Below, one piece after another: positions 7,111-14,492 of a DNA stretch of 16,440 bases. Within the stretch, counting starts at the first letter, position 1, and each line of letters starts with the position of its first letter. The translations under genes and the position numbers were made by a program. Origin of the DNA: an uncultured Erysipelotrichaceae bacterium (GTDB taxonomy: Bacteria > Bacillota_I > Bacilli_A > Erysipelotrichales > Erysipelotrichaceae); the NCBI GenBank assembly GCA_910586285.1, contig CAJUGR010000028.1, positions 1-16,440 of the forward strand, written 5' to 3'. The notes beneath the pieces are model-generated. The model had not been told where the DNA came from, did not search any database, and saw nothing but the letters and a program-made list of their open reading frames with translations.

Positions 7111-7160
7111 AATCAACAGTGTGTGGATTTTTAAAGTTTAATATCCAAGAATTGTTGATT
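7111..7160. repeat. Inverted repeat upstream of comK
   Basis: AATCAACA (7111-7118) and TGTTGATT (7153-7160) form an 8-base inverted repeat around a 34-base centre, 57 bases ahead of the comK start. This is possible regulatory structure, but its length allows chance occurrence. I found no convincing promoter in this gap. Confidence 0.25.
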
Positions 7161-7216
7161 ATTTTGTAAATGACTTTCTCTTTGTGAACAAAATATATGC
7201 AAGGAGGAGATTAAGA

Positions 7217-7717
7217 ATGATACTACTATACATAGAAGAAGAAAAGCGGCACGTGAATATTTATACTGAAAGGGCAAAGAACTATACGCTGCCGATGCGT
7301 TGTAATGATTATTTAAATCGCTTGTGTGAATTTTATGGCAGTAGTTTAATCGGGCGAAAACAAGCGGCCTGTGCTTTTCTGCACATTCGTCAGAAAGCGC
7401 CGATTTATATTCGGGAGGGGATTTTGTTATTTCAAAGCATCGCTGCCGCTTCATCGCAGCGCATCTGGATTAATTACTGGCGCGTGAAACGGCTTGTGAA
7501 GGAATGCTATCAAACAAGATTCGTATTTACGGATCACAGTGAATTATTGACGGATATGGAATATCGCAGTGCCATAATGCAGATGCGACGCTGTCTTCAT
7601 TACAGCTATTTGTTAACAATCAGAATGAATCAGTTGAGTATTGAAAACAGCGCAGGTGAGGACTATTCCACAATGAATCAGCGCATTAAAAACAATGATG
7701 ATATTCTGTTTGCCTGA
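7217..7717 (+). CDS. comK: ComK-family competence transcription factor (short form)
   Basis: The 166-residue protein aligns by eye to the middle of Bacillus ComK, the master activator of DNA-uptake genes. LNRLCEFYGSSLIGRKQA (33-50) corresponds to ComK SCRFFGSSYAGRKAG. HIRQKAPIYI (56-65) corresponds to ISHKPPIMV. ILLFQSIAAASSQRIWINY (69-87) corresponds to the IFLFPT...STRPQCGWIS region. It is about 26 residues shorter than the 192-residue B. subtilis protein and lacks most of the C-terminal region used for degradation control. The ATG at 7217 has GGAGGAG upstream. An in-frame ATG at 7184 would put that site inside the gene and is rejected. No AAAA-N5-TTTT K-box is visible in 7100-7216. It could instead be a ComK-like protein with a different regulon. 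Confidence 0.82.
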   Translation: MILLYIEEEKRHVNIYTERAKNYTLPMRCNDYLNRLCEFYGSSLIGRKQAACAFLHIRQKAPIYIREGILLFQSIAAASSQRIWINYWRVKRLVKECYQTRFVFTDHSELLTDMEYRSAIMQMRRCLHYSYLLTIRMNQLSIENSAGEDYSTMNQRIKNNDDILFA

Positions 7718-7724
7718 GCAACAG

Positions 7725-7753
7725 TTGATAAAGCGCAGCTTTTGGGTTATGAT
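7725..7753 (+). promoter_or_regulatory. Promoter ahead of the small membrane ORF and toxN-like gene
   Basis: TTGATA (7725-7730), a 17-base spacer and TATGAT (7748-7753) begin 8 bases after the comK stop. They could drive the 49-residue ORF, the ToxN-like gene and asnB. Confidence 0.6.
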
Positions 7754-7815
7754 AAAAGGCAGATATACACAATGATGTTTCATATTTGAATTTGTTATGA
7801 AGGACGGCGATAGAG

Positions 7816-7965
7816 ATGTTTCAATGGATGAAAAACAAACAAAATCAAAAGGCTACAATGAAAGACAAGATTATCCTATGGAGCGTGGTGATATTACTGG
7901 GATTGATTCATGCGTCCGTTAAGGATATCCGTAAAGAAGAGGATGGGCTCAAAGAATCCCGGTGA
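7816..7965 (+). CDS. Small single-pass membrane protein (49 aa) upstream of the ToxN-like gene
   Basis: The ORF encodes a basic N-terminus (MFQWMKNKQNQ, then MKDK), one hydrophobic helix at about residues 19-34, and a charged tail (KDIRKEEDG). AAGGA lies 11 bases before the ATG, a little far but usable. It sits between comK and the ToxN/AbiQ-type gene, downstream of a good promoter and 44 bases before the toxin start. I recognise no family. It may be an unrelated small membrane protein. In this position it is also the only candidate for a protein partner of the ToxN-like enzyme, which is speculation. Reality of the gene is moderate. Confidence 0.5.
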   Translation: MFQWMKNKQNQKATMKDKIILWSVVILLGLIHASVKDIRKEEDGLKESR

Positions 7966-8009
7966 AATAGTCGGAAATCTTATAGCCTTTTATAGTGGAT
8001 AGGATACGA

Positions 8010-8606
8010 ATGAATTTATATGATGTTGATGCGCAGTATTGTCGGTATCTGCGCCAATTTGATGAAAAAGTTCCCTATAATGAAGGGGCGAAAAAACGCC
8101 CTTTTATCGGTATTGTGATTACGATCCATGCGGTGGATTTTTTTGCGCCGTTGACATCGCCGAAACAAAAACATGATAAAATGCGCAATCAAATAGATTT
8201 TATCAAAATGGATCACGGACGTTTGGGTGCCATTAATTTAAATAACATGATTCCGGTAGCGGAGGACTTGTTTGAAGTCGTGAATGTGGAAGGAAGTATC
8301 CGGGATACGATCGCAGTACGTGATTATAAACAGCTTTTGCGCCGTCAAAGCGCTTGGTGTAATCTTCATCAATCGATGATTCTGCATGCGGCGGTGAATT
8401 TATATATGCAGGTTATCAAGAATGAAGCACCGATCGCAATCCAATCACGCTGTTGTGATTTTTATCGTGACATGCTTTTATTGAAAGAATACTGTCAGCT
8501 TACTCATCATAGAACGAATTCCATCGTTCAGGATATTGATGCGCACTTGCAATGGCTTACCTTACCATCCTATCGGGCAGATCACTATCAAATCTATATC
8601 CGATAA
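8010..8606 (+). CDS. ToxN/AbiQ-family endoribonuclease (type III toxin-antitoxin toxin)
   Basis: The 198-residue protein matches the ToxN/AbiQ fold. It has YCRYLRQFDEKVPYN near the N-terminus (residues 10-24), PFIGIVITIHAVDFFAPLTSPK (31-52), and LGAINLNNMIPV (72-83), equivalent to LGLINLKFMIPI in ToxN. It ends with a helical C-terminal half containing DYKQLLRRQSAW (105-116). The active-site TSPK block and a following His are retained as T49, S50, K52 and H55. Family members cut mRNA and are held inactive by a processed pseudoknot RNA, ToxI, made from tandem repeats directly upstream. In phage-exposed hosts they act as abortive-infection systems. No such tandem repeat is visible in 7718-8009. 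The ATG at 8010 follows AGGAT at short spacing. A GTG at 7995 is less likely. Confidence 0.87.
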   Translation: MNLYDVDAQYCRYLRQFDEKVPYNEGAKKRPFIGIVITIHAVDFFAPLTSPKQKHDKMRNQIDFIKMDHGRLGAINLNNMIPVAEDLFEVVNVEGSIRDTIAVRDYKQLLRRQSAWCNLHQSMILHAAVNLYMQVIKNEAPIAIQSRCCDFYRDMLLLKEYCQLTHHRTNSIVQDIDAHLQWLTLPSYRADHYQIYIR

Positions 8607-8653
8607 GGAAACAATGCATGACATTCGCATATGATGTTGATGGGAGGTAATTT

Positions 8654-10393
8654 ATGAAATATTTGGCAGTATTGTATGCGGAGAAGGCGGAAAAAGCCAA
8701 GTGGGCAGAGCGAAGAAGCGTCATCAACAGCGGCACCCATATGTTTGATCATTTTAAGACGGTGACAGTCGGTTCTGAACCGTATCGAGTGGTATTTGAC
8801 GGGGAATTGTATAATGAAAAGGAATTGCGAAAATCCCTACGGCATAAAGGAGTGAGTACAGACGGTCTTGATGTGAATGCACTGATTGTTCATGCTTATC
8901 GCGTATGGGGGCATGGCATGATGAGTCATTTACTAGGTGCTTTTGCGCTGATCATTGATGATGGAGAGAGCGTATTTGTCGCTAAGGATCAGATGGGTTT
9001 GCGCCCGGTATTTTATGCCCGGGCAAAGGATCACATGATTTTGATCGCCAATGCGATTCAGGATATTTTGGATACCCAATGGATTCGTCCGGTGGTCAAC
9101 CGCAGTTCTTTGCGCGAACTGTTTGCCCTAGGACCCAGCATCACTGAGGACCGCACATTGTATCAAGATATTTATGCCTTACCAATGGGGCATTATATGA
9201 TCATTCATGATCATCAAATCACCATTAAGAAGTATTACGATCCGATCAGTAAGCCGCATTTTGATACGTATGAAGACACTTTGGCTCATGTTCGCTATCT
9301 GGTAGAGGATGCGATTAAACGGCAGAGTGAAGGGTGTGATGCAACCTTTTTATCCGGTGGCTTGGATTCCAGTATTATTGCGGCAGTGATGGCGAAAGAG
9401 AAACAGCCGTTGTATACCTATAGTCTTGATTATGAAGGCAACAGCGAGAATTTTAAAGGTAATATGTACCAGGTTTCGCTGGATCAAGAGTTTATTGATA
9501 CGATGCGAAAAGCAACAGACAGTGAACATACCAAGTTTACCATTCAACAAAGTGAGCTGTGTGATGAATTGATTCCTGCCTTGGATGCTCGCCACTTACC
9601 GGGTATGGCGGATGTGGATGCGGCATTGCTTTGGCTGTGCAAACAGGTGAAAAACGATCGCGATGTGATTATGAGCGGAGAATGCAGTGACGAGGTGTTC
9701 GGCGGTTATCCGTGGTTTTATCGGGAAGAACTTGCAAGTCTTGACACGTTCCCATGGCTGCGTTCAACACGAGAGCGTAAAGCATTATTACATGAATCGC
9801 TGCAGGATTTGGATTTGGAAGGTTATTTGGATGAACGATATCAAGCCAGTATCCGTGACATTTCTTTTTTAGACGGTGACAGTGAGGAAGATCAACGTGC
9901 GCGTATTCATACCGTTCTTTGCCTGCATTGGTTTATGCAGACACTGGTAACGCGACAAGTATGTATGGGAGATGCGGCAAATGTCACCATTCGTGCGCCG
10001 TTTGCGGATGTGCGTATTTTGGATTACGTATATAATATCCCTTGGGAGATGAAATTTGCCGGTAATGAAGAAAAGGGAATTCTGCGGGAAGCGTTTGCGG
10101 ATATATTACCGCAAAATGTAGCACATCGTAAAAAGAATCCGTTCCCGAAAACCCACAATCCTAAATATCGTGAACTGATTCAAGCCAAAATGGTTGAGGT
10201 GTATAAGAATCCCGATAGTATTTTGCATCAATTATTTGATGATGAAGCACTGAAAGCATTGATTGAAAGCGGTGGCTCGGCATTTACCTTGCCTTGGTAC
10301 GGTCAATTGATGAGCGGCCCGCAGCTGTTGGCTTATCTATATCAAATTCATGCATGGTTTGAACGTACAAAGCCGACATTACGAATGGAATGA
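8654..10393 (+). CDS. asnB: Asparagine synthetase B-like protein lacking the N-terminal glutaminase Cys
   Basis: The 579-residue protein carries a class II amidotransferase-like N-domain (~1-190) and an ATP-pyrophosphatase synthetase domain (~200-579). The synthetase domain looks intact: PP-loop SGGLDSS (234-240), LPGMADVDAALLWLCK, the SGECSDEVFGGY loop (341-352) with the catalytic-type Glu at 347, and RAPFADVRILDYVYNIPWEMK. This domain forms beta-aspartyl-AMP and Asn from aspartate. The N-domain keeps FDGELYN (48-54) and AKDQMGLRPVFYA, but the protein begins MKYLAVLYA. The Cys2 nucleophile (family MCGI) and the RxHRGPD segment are missing, about 25 residues short. The start is firm (GGGAGGT 5 bases upstream). 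Glutamine hydrolysis is therefore unlikely. Ammonia use or a different amidation/cyclisation (as in Cys-less beta-lactam synthetases) is possible. Confidence 0.85.
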   Translation: MKYLAVLYAEKAEKAKWAERRSVINSGTHMFDHFKTVTVGSEPYRVVFDGELYNEKELRKSLRHKGVSTDGLDVNALIVHAYRVWGHGMMSHLLGAFALIIDDGESVFVAKDQMGLRPVFYARAKDHMILIANAIQDILDTQWIRPVVNRSSLRELFALGPSITEDRTLYQDIYALPMGHYMIIHDHQITIKKYYDPISKPHFDTYEDTLAHVRYLVEDAIKRQSEGCDATFLSGGLDSSIIAAVMAKEKQPLYTYSLDYEGNSENFKGNMYQVSLDQEFIDTMRKATDSEHTKFTIQQSELCDELIPALDARHLPGMADVDAALLWLCKQVKNDRDVIMSGECSDEVFGGYPWFYREELASLDTFPWLRSTRERKALLHESLQDLDLEGYLDERYQASIRDISFLDGDSEEDQRARIHTVLCLHWFMQTLVTRQVCMGDAANVTIRAPFADVRILDYVYNIPWEMKFAGNEEKGILREAFADILPQNVAHRKKNPFPKTHNPKYRELIQAKMVEVYKNPDSILHQLFDDEALKALIESGGSAFTLPWYGQLMSGPQLLAYLYQIHAWFERTKPTLRME

Positions 10394-10395
10394 TC

Positions 10396-10427
10396 AAGAG
10401 ACGCAATGGTTTTGCGTTTCTTTTTTT
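10396..10427 (+). terminator. Rho-independent terminator after asnB
   Basis: AAGAGACGCAA (10396-10406) pairs with TTGCGTTTCTT (10412-10422), with one G-U pair and a 5-base loop, and a T-run follows to 10427. Confidence 0.82.
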
Positions 10428-10454
10428 GTAAATGGCGAAAAAAATTGTTATAAT
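10426..10454 (+). promoter_or_regulatory. Promoter of the lspA-like gene
   Basis: TTGTAA (10426-10431), a 17-base spacer and an extended -10 (TGT-TATAAT, TATAAT at 10449-10454) lie directly after the asnB terminator. Confidence 0.75.
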
Positions 10455-10480
10455 AGTAACGGAATTAAGCAGGTGAAGGA

Positions 10481-10936
10481 ATGAACAAACGAGATATCAG
10501 GTGGGTACTCTTATTGATATGTATCGATCAGCTTACAAAATTTATTGTGAATTTAACAGTGGAACTCGATGATGAGATTTTGGTGTTGGGGCGTTTTTTC
10601 TGTATTACCGATGCTCAGAATTTCGGAACGGCTTTGCATATAGTGGAAGGACACACTTTCTTGGTGATTTTGATTACTGCATTATCGCTGTTATTGGTGT
10701 TCAGCTATTTTCATCATGTTGAAAGTGATGATCATATGAGCCGCTATGGTTTGTTATGCATGATGGGGGGATTGTGCGGTAATCTTTTGGATCGTCTGTT
10801 TTTACACTATGTCAGAGATATTTTCTTGGTTTCGATTGCTGATTTTTCCATGATTCTCAATTTGGCCGATTTGTTTTTATGGATAGGATTAATCTTGATT
10901 GTAAGTTCACATCTGAAAGAACTGCGCCATCCTTAA
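10481..10936 (+). CDS. lspA: Signal peptidase II (prolipoprotein signal peptidase), divergent
   Basis: The 151-residue membrane protein has four hydrophobic segments (about 7-24, 58-77, 88-105 and 127-143) and the LspA hallmarks: DQLTKF (16-21), NFGTAL (47-52, family NxGxAF), GGLCGNLLDRL (96-106) and NLADLF (127-132). The catalytic aspartates correspond to D104 and D130. LspA cleaves the lipoprotein signal peptide at the lipid-modified Cys in the cytoplasmic membrane. Start ATG at 10481 follows AGGTGAAGGA. The sequence is divergent outside the motifs (for example Leu in place of Phe in NxGxAF), and it is not next to rluD or ileS as lspA often is, so it may be a second copy. It has its own promoter. 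Confidence 0.85.
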   Translation: MNKRDIRWVLLLICIDQLTKFIVNLTVELDDEILVLGRFFCITDAQNFGTALHIVEGHTFLVILITALSLLLVFSYFHHVESDDHMSRYGLLCMMGGLCGNLLDRLFLHYVRDIFLVSIADFSMILNLADLFLWIGLILIVSSHLKELRHP

Positions 10937-10978
10937 TGATGTTTATTTACGCAAATGCAGAAAAAGGGGAGGGCACTC

Positions 10979-11006
10979 TTGTATTCAATTAAAATGATAG
11001 TATAAT
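10979..11006 (+). promoter_or_regulatory. Promoter of the yitT-like gene
   Basis: TTGTAT (10979-10984), a 16-base spacer and TATAAT (11001-11006) precede the start at 11037. The 100-base gap behind lspA shows no terminator hairpin. Confidence 0.6.
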
Positions 11007-11036
11007 ACTATTGGATTCAAAGTGAGGTTTATTTGT

Positions 11037-11903
11037 ATGAATTATAAGCAGGGTAAATATCGAGATCTCATCACCTTAATCTGTGTAATAACAGGCGCTG
11101 CCATTGCGGCGGTGAATTTAAATACATTTGTCAACGCCGGCGGGTTGTTTCCCGGCGGTTTTAACGGTTTAACGGTATTGATTCAGCGAATTGCGTCAAC
11201 CTATTTTTCAGTGGAAATACCGTTTTCTTTGGTCAATTATGCATTAAATGCGCTTCCTGCCTATATCGGCTTTAAGATGGTAGGGAAAAAGTTTACGGCA
11301 TATTCGATTTTGATGATCGTTTTGACCGGTTTATTTGTGGATCTGTTTCCGGTAGTTAATCTTACCGAAGATATCTTGCTTATTGCGATTTTCGGCGGCA
11401 TTATCAACGGTGTAGCATTAAGTATTGCGTTAAAAGGCAATGCATCCAGCGGCGGTACGGACTTTATATCCATGTGGATATCGAAGCGAACCGGACAGTC
11501 GGCGTGGAATTATGTGATGGGAGTTAACGTCATTATGTTATTGATTGCCGGAGCATTGTTTGGGTGGGAAAGTGCTTTGTATTCTATCATCTTTCAATTC
11601 TGTTCTACACAGATCATTAATACCCTGCATACACGCTATAAACGGATGACAATGCTCATTGTCACCTCACAGCCAGATGTCATTATACCCATCATTCAAC
11701 ACTCCACCCATCACGGGGTGACACGCTTGGAGGGCATCGGCACCTATTCCGGCAAGCCACGGACACTATTATATACCGTTGTTAATACCACGGATGTAAA
11801 AGGCATGATGCATCGTATTAAGGAAGTGGATCAGACTGCTTTCATCAATGTGACAAAAACCGAAATGGTGGAAGGGCGCTTCTATCAGGCACCGATTCGT
11901 TAG
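11037..11903 (+). CDS. YitT family membrane protein (DUF161 plus DUF2179)
   Basis: The 288-residue product matches the YitT/YpjC/YqfU family, widespread Firmicute membrane proteins of unestablished transport function. The N-terminal two thirds holds hydrophobic segments at about 10-29, 62-80, 88-104, 112-132 and 160-190. It has conserved Gly-rich turns: NAGGLFPGGFNGL (33-45), which is very typical, and ASSGGTDFIS (136-145). The C-terminal DUF2179 domain (~205-275) is soluble, with HHGVTRLEGIGTYSGKPR (225-242) and LLYTVVN. The ATG at 11037 is preferred over an in-frame GTG at 11022, which is part of the GTGAGG ribosome binding site. The exonuclease-like gene follows after 21 bases, so the two are probably co-transcribed. 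Confidence 0.9.
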   Translation: MNYKQGKYRDLITLICVITGAAIAAVNLNTFVNAGGLFPGGFNGLTVLIQRIASTYFSVEIPFSLVNYALNALPAYIGFKMVGKKFTAYSILMIVLTGLFVDLFPVVNLTEDILLIAIFGGIINGVALSIALKGNASSGGTDFISMWISKRTGQSAWNYVMGVNVIMLLIAGALFGWESALYSIIFQFCSTQIINTLHTRYKRMTMLIVTSQPDVIIPIIQHSTHHGVTRLEGIGTYSGKPRTLLYTVVNTTDVKGMMHRIKEVDQTAFINVTKTEMVEGRFYQAPIR

Positions 11904-11924
11904 CCATGGTAAGGATGTGAAGGA

Positions 11925-12893
11925 ATGGAATACTATATTGATGGAGAGTTTGACGCCGTTTATGATCATGGGACGCATGTACAGTGTCTCGTATCCATCG
12001 GCATTGTCGCCTATGCGAATGGGAAACGACAAAGATCCTATTATTCATTGATTCGCCCTAGGCGATTTCATAGACTGAGCCGCGTGGTTCAAAAAATGAC
12101 ACAGCTGCAAAATGAGGATATACGTCGTGCCCGATCATTCGCGCAGGTCATTCAGGAAGCGGCTCAATTCATTCAATCTAATAGCGATAAAGAATATCGG
12201 TTATACAGCTTTGGGCCGGATGATGCGCGAACACTGCGCAGTCACGCTGCTTTTGAGGCAGTGACACTGCCATCGGCTTTTGAAGAAATCATTGATTTAC
12301 AACGGATTTTATCTCGACAAGTCGTATGGGAGAAAGTGATAATTTCTCCGACATTATCACTGGACGATTTAAAATTTGTGTACGGTATCGAAGGAGCGGT
12401 TATTCATAATGCATTCAACGATGCCGTTGATCTGATGCGAATTCATGAAGCAGCGCGCAATGAAAAATTGCTTCACAAACGAGTTCATACATTATGGGTT
12501 CAGAAAGAACAACATCGTCAGGAGGTAAAGCAGCGCAATTACGAAAAAATGATAAAGGTACTTCATGAACGCTATGGACGATATATCGGACAAGAGCGTA
12601 AAATTTGCTTTTATCCCGATGTGATTCAACAGCTTTTATATATGAAAGATTCGCTGGAAGGAATACATATCAGCGAAGAAGGACTATATGATGCGGATCA
12701 TTTCTATCCTTATGAAACAATCCAAGCTTATATGTGTTGGGAAGACCAAGCGATATTACAGGTGGTTTTGAAATTGCGAATCGCTGAACGGAAGATGAAG
12801 GTGGTGTGTCCGTTGACGTATCGCAACGCTGCGCATTTTGCCGGTATTTGGCATATGCTGGAACATAATGAAAAAATCGCAAGTCACGATTAA
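11925..12893 (+). CDS. DEDDh 3'-5' exonuclease-like protein with C-terminal extension
   Basis: Residues 1-180 look like an RNase T/DnaQ-type exonuclease fold. The first acidic pair is in YIDGEFDAVY (D6, E8). LVSIGIVAY follows on the next strand. The second acidic site is in SFGPDDARTLRSH (D99 or D100). The last motif is HNAFNDAVDLMRIHEA with H161 and D166 in DEDDh spacing. All four metal-binding positions therefore appear present, so it may digest RNA or DNA from the 3' end. The remaining ~140 residues are unknown to me: a charged helical stretch (about 178-215) and a mixed domain with ETIQAYMCWEDQAILQVVLKLR. The product is 322 residues, longer than single-domain members. Start ATG at 11925 has AAGGA at 9 bases. 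The substrate is unknown. Confidence 0.75.
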   Translation: MEYYIDGEFDAVYDHGTHVQCLVSIGIVAYANGKRQRSYYSLIRPRRFHRLSRVVQKMTQLQNEDIRRARSFAQVIQEAAQFIQSNSDKEYRLYSFGPDDARTLRSHAAFEAVTLPSAFEEIIDLQRILSRQVVWEKVIISPTLSLDDLKFVYGIEGAVIHNAFNDAVDLMRIHEAARNEKLLHKRVHTLWVQKEQHRQEVKQRNYEKMIKVLHERYGRYIGQERKICFYPDVIQQLLYMKDSLEGIHISEEGLYDADHFYPYETIQAYMCWEDQAILQVVLKLRIAERKMKVVCPLTYRNAAHFAGIWHMLEHNEKIASHD

Positions 12894-12963
12894 AAAAGAA
12901 GTGTGGTATTGTGATCTCTTGTTTTTTTACAAAACATATAAAAAATGATATGAGGTGAAGGAA

Positions 12964-14307
12964 ATGGATAAAAAAATTACGAAAGAATTAATAGAGTTTA
13001 TCAAAGCCAGTCCGACCAGCTTTCATGCGATTAACACTATTACAACCCAATTACAAGAAGCAGGATATGAAGAATTATCGGAGGCAAATCTTTGGCAGCT
13101 TCGATGCGGCGGAAAATATTATGTGACGAGAAATCATTCTTCAATCATTGCTTTTCATGTCGGAACTGATTTGCATGATTACAGTTTTCATATTGCCGCA
13201 TCTCACAGCGATTCTCCCACTTTTAAAGTGAAAGAAAATGCTCAATTGGAAATGCAGGGTAAATATACGCGCTTAAATACCGAAGGGTATGGTGGGATGT
13301 TATGTGCAGCGTGGCTGGATCGACCGCTTTCCTTGGCAGGCAGGGTCATCGTAAAAGAAGGAAATTCCTTTGTTACACGCTTAGTAAAAATTGATCGTGA
13401 TCTGGTGTTGATTCCCAATGTTGCGATCCATTTGAATCGTGATGTCAATCAAGGTTATGCTTATAATAAACAGGTGGATATGTTGCCGTTACTTGGCGGC
13501 AGTGAAACCGGCAAGAATGATTATAAGCACTGCATTGCCAAGGAATTGAAAGTAAAGCCGGAGGATATTTGCGGTATGGATATTTACTTATACAACCGTA
13601 ATGAGCCAAGTGTTTGGGGTGCGCATGAAGAATTTGTATCGGCGCCGCGCTTGGATGATCTCCAGTGTGCCTTTGCGACATTACAGGGCTTTCTTAAAGG
13701 TTTTCACCCTCAAACGATTCAAGTCTTTGCCTGCTTTGATAATGAAGAAGTCGGTTCCAGAACAAAACAGGGAGCGGATTCTACCTTCCTATACGATACG
13801 TTATATCGGATTAATCAAGCATTGGGAATGGAGGAAGAGGCCTATCATAAAGCATTGGCTTTGGGATTTATGGTCAGTGCGGACAATGCCCAAGCGGTAC
13901 ATCCCAATCATCCGGAATTAACAGACGTCAATAATTGTGTCTATATGAACGAAGGAATTGTGATAAAATCACATGCTCAACAGTCTTACGCCAGTGATGC
14001 ATTGTCGCTTGCCTTGTTTAAGGAAATCTGTGAACGTACTCAAGTGCCGGTTCAATTCTTTGCGAATCGCAGCGATAAAATGAGCGGCGGTACATTAGGC
14101 AATATCTCACAGTCTCATGTATCGATCAATACGGTTGAGGTCGGAATTGCGCAGTTAGCTATGCATTCCTGTTATGAAACAGCCGGTGTGAAGGATACGG
14201 AGTATTTGATCAAGGCGATGAAGCAATTTTACAGTACGTATTTTCATCAGATTGATGCCACACATGTGGAAATGATAACCAAAGAGGATAATGAAATGGA
14301 TTCATAA
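12964..14307 (+). CDS. M18 family aminopeptidase (metallopeptidase)
   Basis: The 447-residue cytoplasmic enzyme has the full M18 (aspartyl aminopeptidase/aminopeptidase I-type) pattern, removing N-terminal residues from peptides with a dinuclear metal site. Ligand and catalytic motifs in order are HIAASHSDSP (H81), APRLDDL (D231/D232), FDNEEVGSRTKQGAD (E261/E262), VSADNAQAVHPNHPEL (D307) and LAMHSCYETAG (H401). It also has the N-terminal FIKASPTSFHA and the KMSGGTLGNI segment (372-381). Length is typical. ATG at 12964 is chosen since GAGGTGA lies just upstream. An in-frame GTG at 12955 overlaps it. It follows the exonuclease-like gene by 70 bases and ends at a strong terminator. The preferred N-terminal residue cannot be told. 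Confidence 0.93.
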   Translation: MDKKITKELIEFIKASPTSFHAINTITTQLQEAGYEELSEANLWQLRCGGKYYVTRNHSSIIAFHVGTDLHDYSFHIAASHSDSPTFKVKENAQLEMQGKYTRLNTEGYGGMLCAAWLDRPLSLAGRVIVKEGNSFVTRLVKIDRDLVLIPNVAIHLNRDVNQGYAYNKQVDMLPLLGGSETGKNDYKHCIAKELKVKPEDICGMDIYLYNRNEPSVWGAHEEFVSAPRLDDLQCAFATLQGFLKGFHPQTIQVFACFDNEEVGSRTKQGADSTFLYDTLYRINQALGMEEEAYHKALALGFMVSADNAQAVHPNHPELTDVNNCVYMNEGIVIKSHAQQSYASDALSLALFKEICERTQVPVQFFANRSDKMSGGTLGNISQSHVSINTVEVGIAQLAMHSCYETAGVKDTEYLIKAMKQFYSTYFHQIDATHVEMITKEDNEMDS

Positions 14308-14351
14308 TGATAAATGAAAAATGGCCTTTTGCATAAGGAAGAAGGCATATG

Positions 14352-14381
14352 AAAAAGGTGTATCAAAAGATACACCTTTTT
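14352..14381 (+). terminator. Strong terminator after the M18 aminopeptidase gene
   Basis: AAAAAGGTGTATC (14352-14364) and GATACACCTTTTT (14369-14381) form a perfect 13-base stem over an AAAA loop, with the T-run in the 3' arm. It would also work in the opposite direction. Confidence 0.92.
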
Positions 14382-14457
14382 ACTCGATAACTTATATTAG
14401 CATATAAAATGCTTTTCAATAAAGGATATTCTTATAAGCAAAGTGATAAAAATGGTT

Positions 14458-14470
14458 AGGGAAATTCCCT
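14458..14470. repeat. Short palindrome downstream of the RHH relic
   Basis: AGGGAA-A-TTCCCT is a perfect 6-base inverted repeat with one central base in otherwise AT-rich, non-coding DNA. It may be an operator-like remnant or chance. Confidence 0.25.
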
Positions 14471-14492
14471 CGAATTACCCTTGATTATAAGA

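Noticed and set aside
7100..7216. ComK autoregulatory K-box (paired AAAA-N5-TTTT)
   Set aside because: No pair with the right spacing is present in the comK upstream region.
7718..8009. ToxI-type tandem repeat array ahead of the ToxN-like gene
   Set aside because: I looked for any 20-45-base unit repeated in tandem and found only short chance matches (GATGTTTCA twice, TATAG three times).
12884..12928. Terminator between the exonuclease-like gene and the M18 aminopeptidase gene
   Set aside because: TCACGAT/ATTGTGA can pair, but only over a 17-base loop with a G-U pair, and the T-run starts 7 bases after the stem. This is too weak to call.
14318..14348. Extra hairpin (GCCTT...AAGGC) ahead of the M18 terminator
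   Set aside because: Only a 5-base clean stem with mismatches, overshadowed by the perfect hairpin at 14352-14381.
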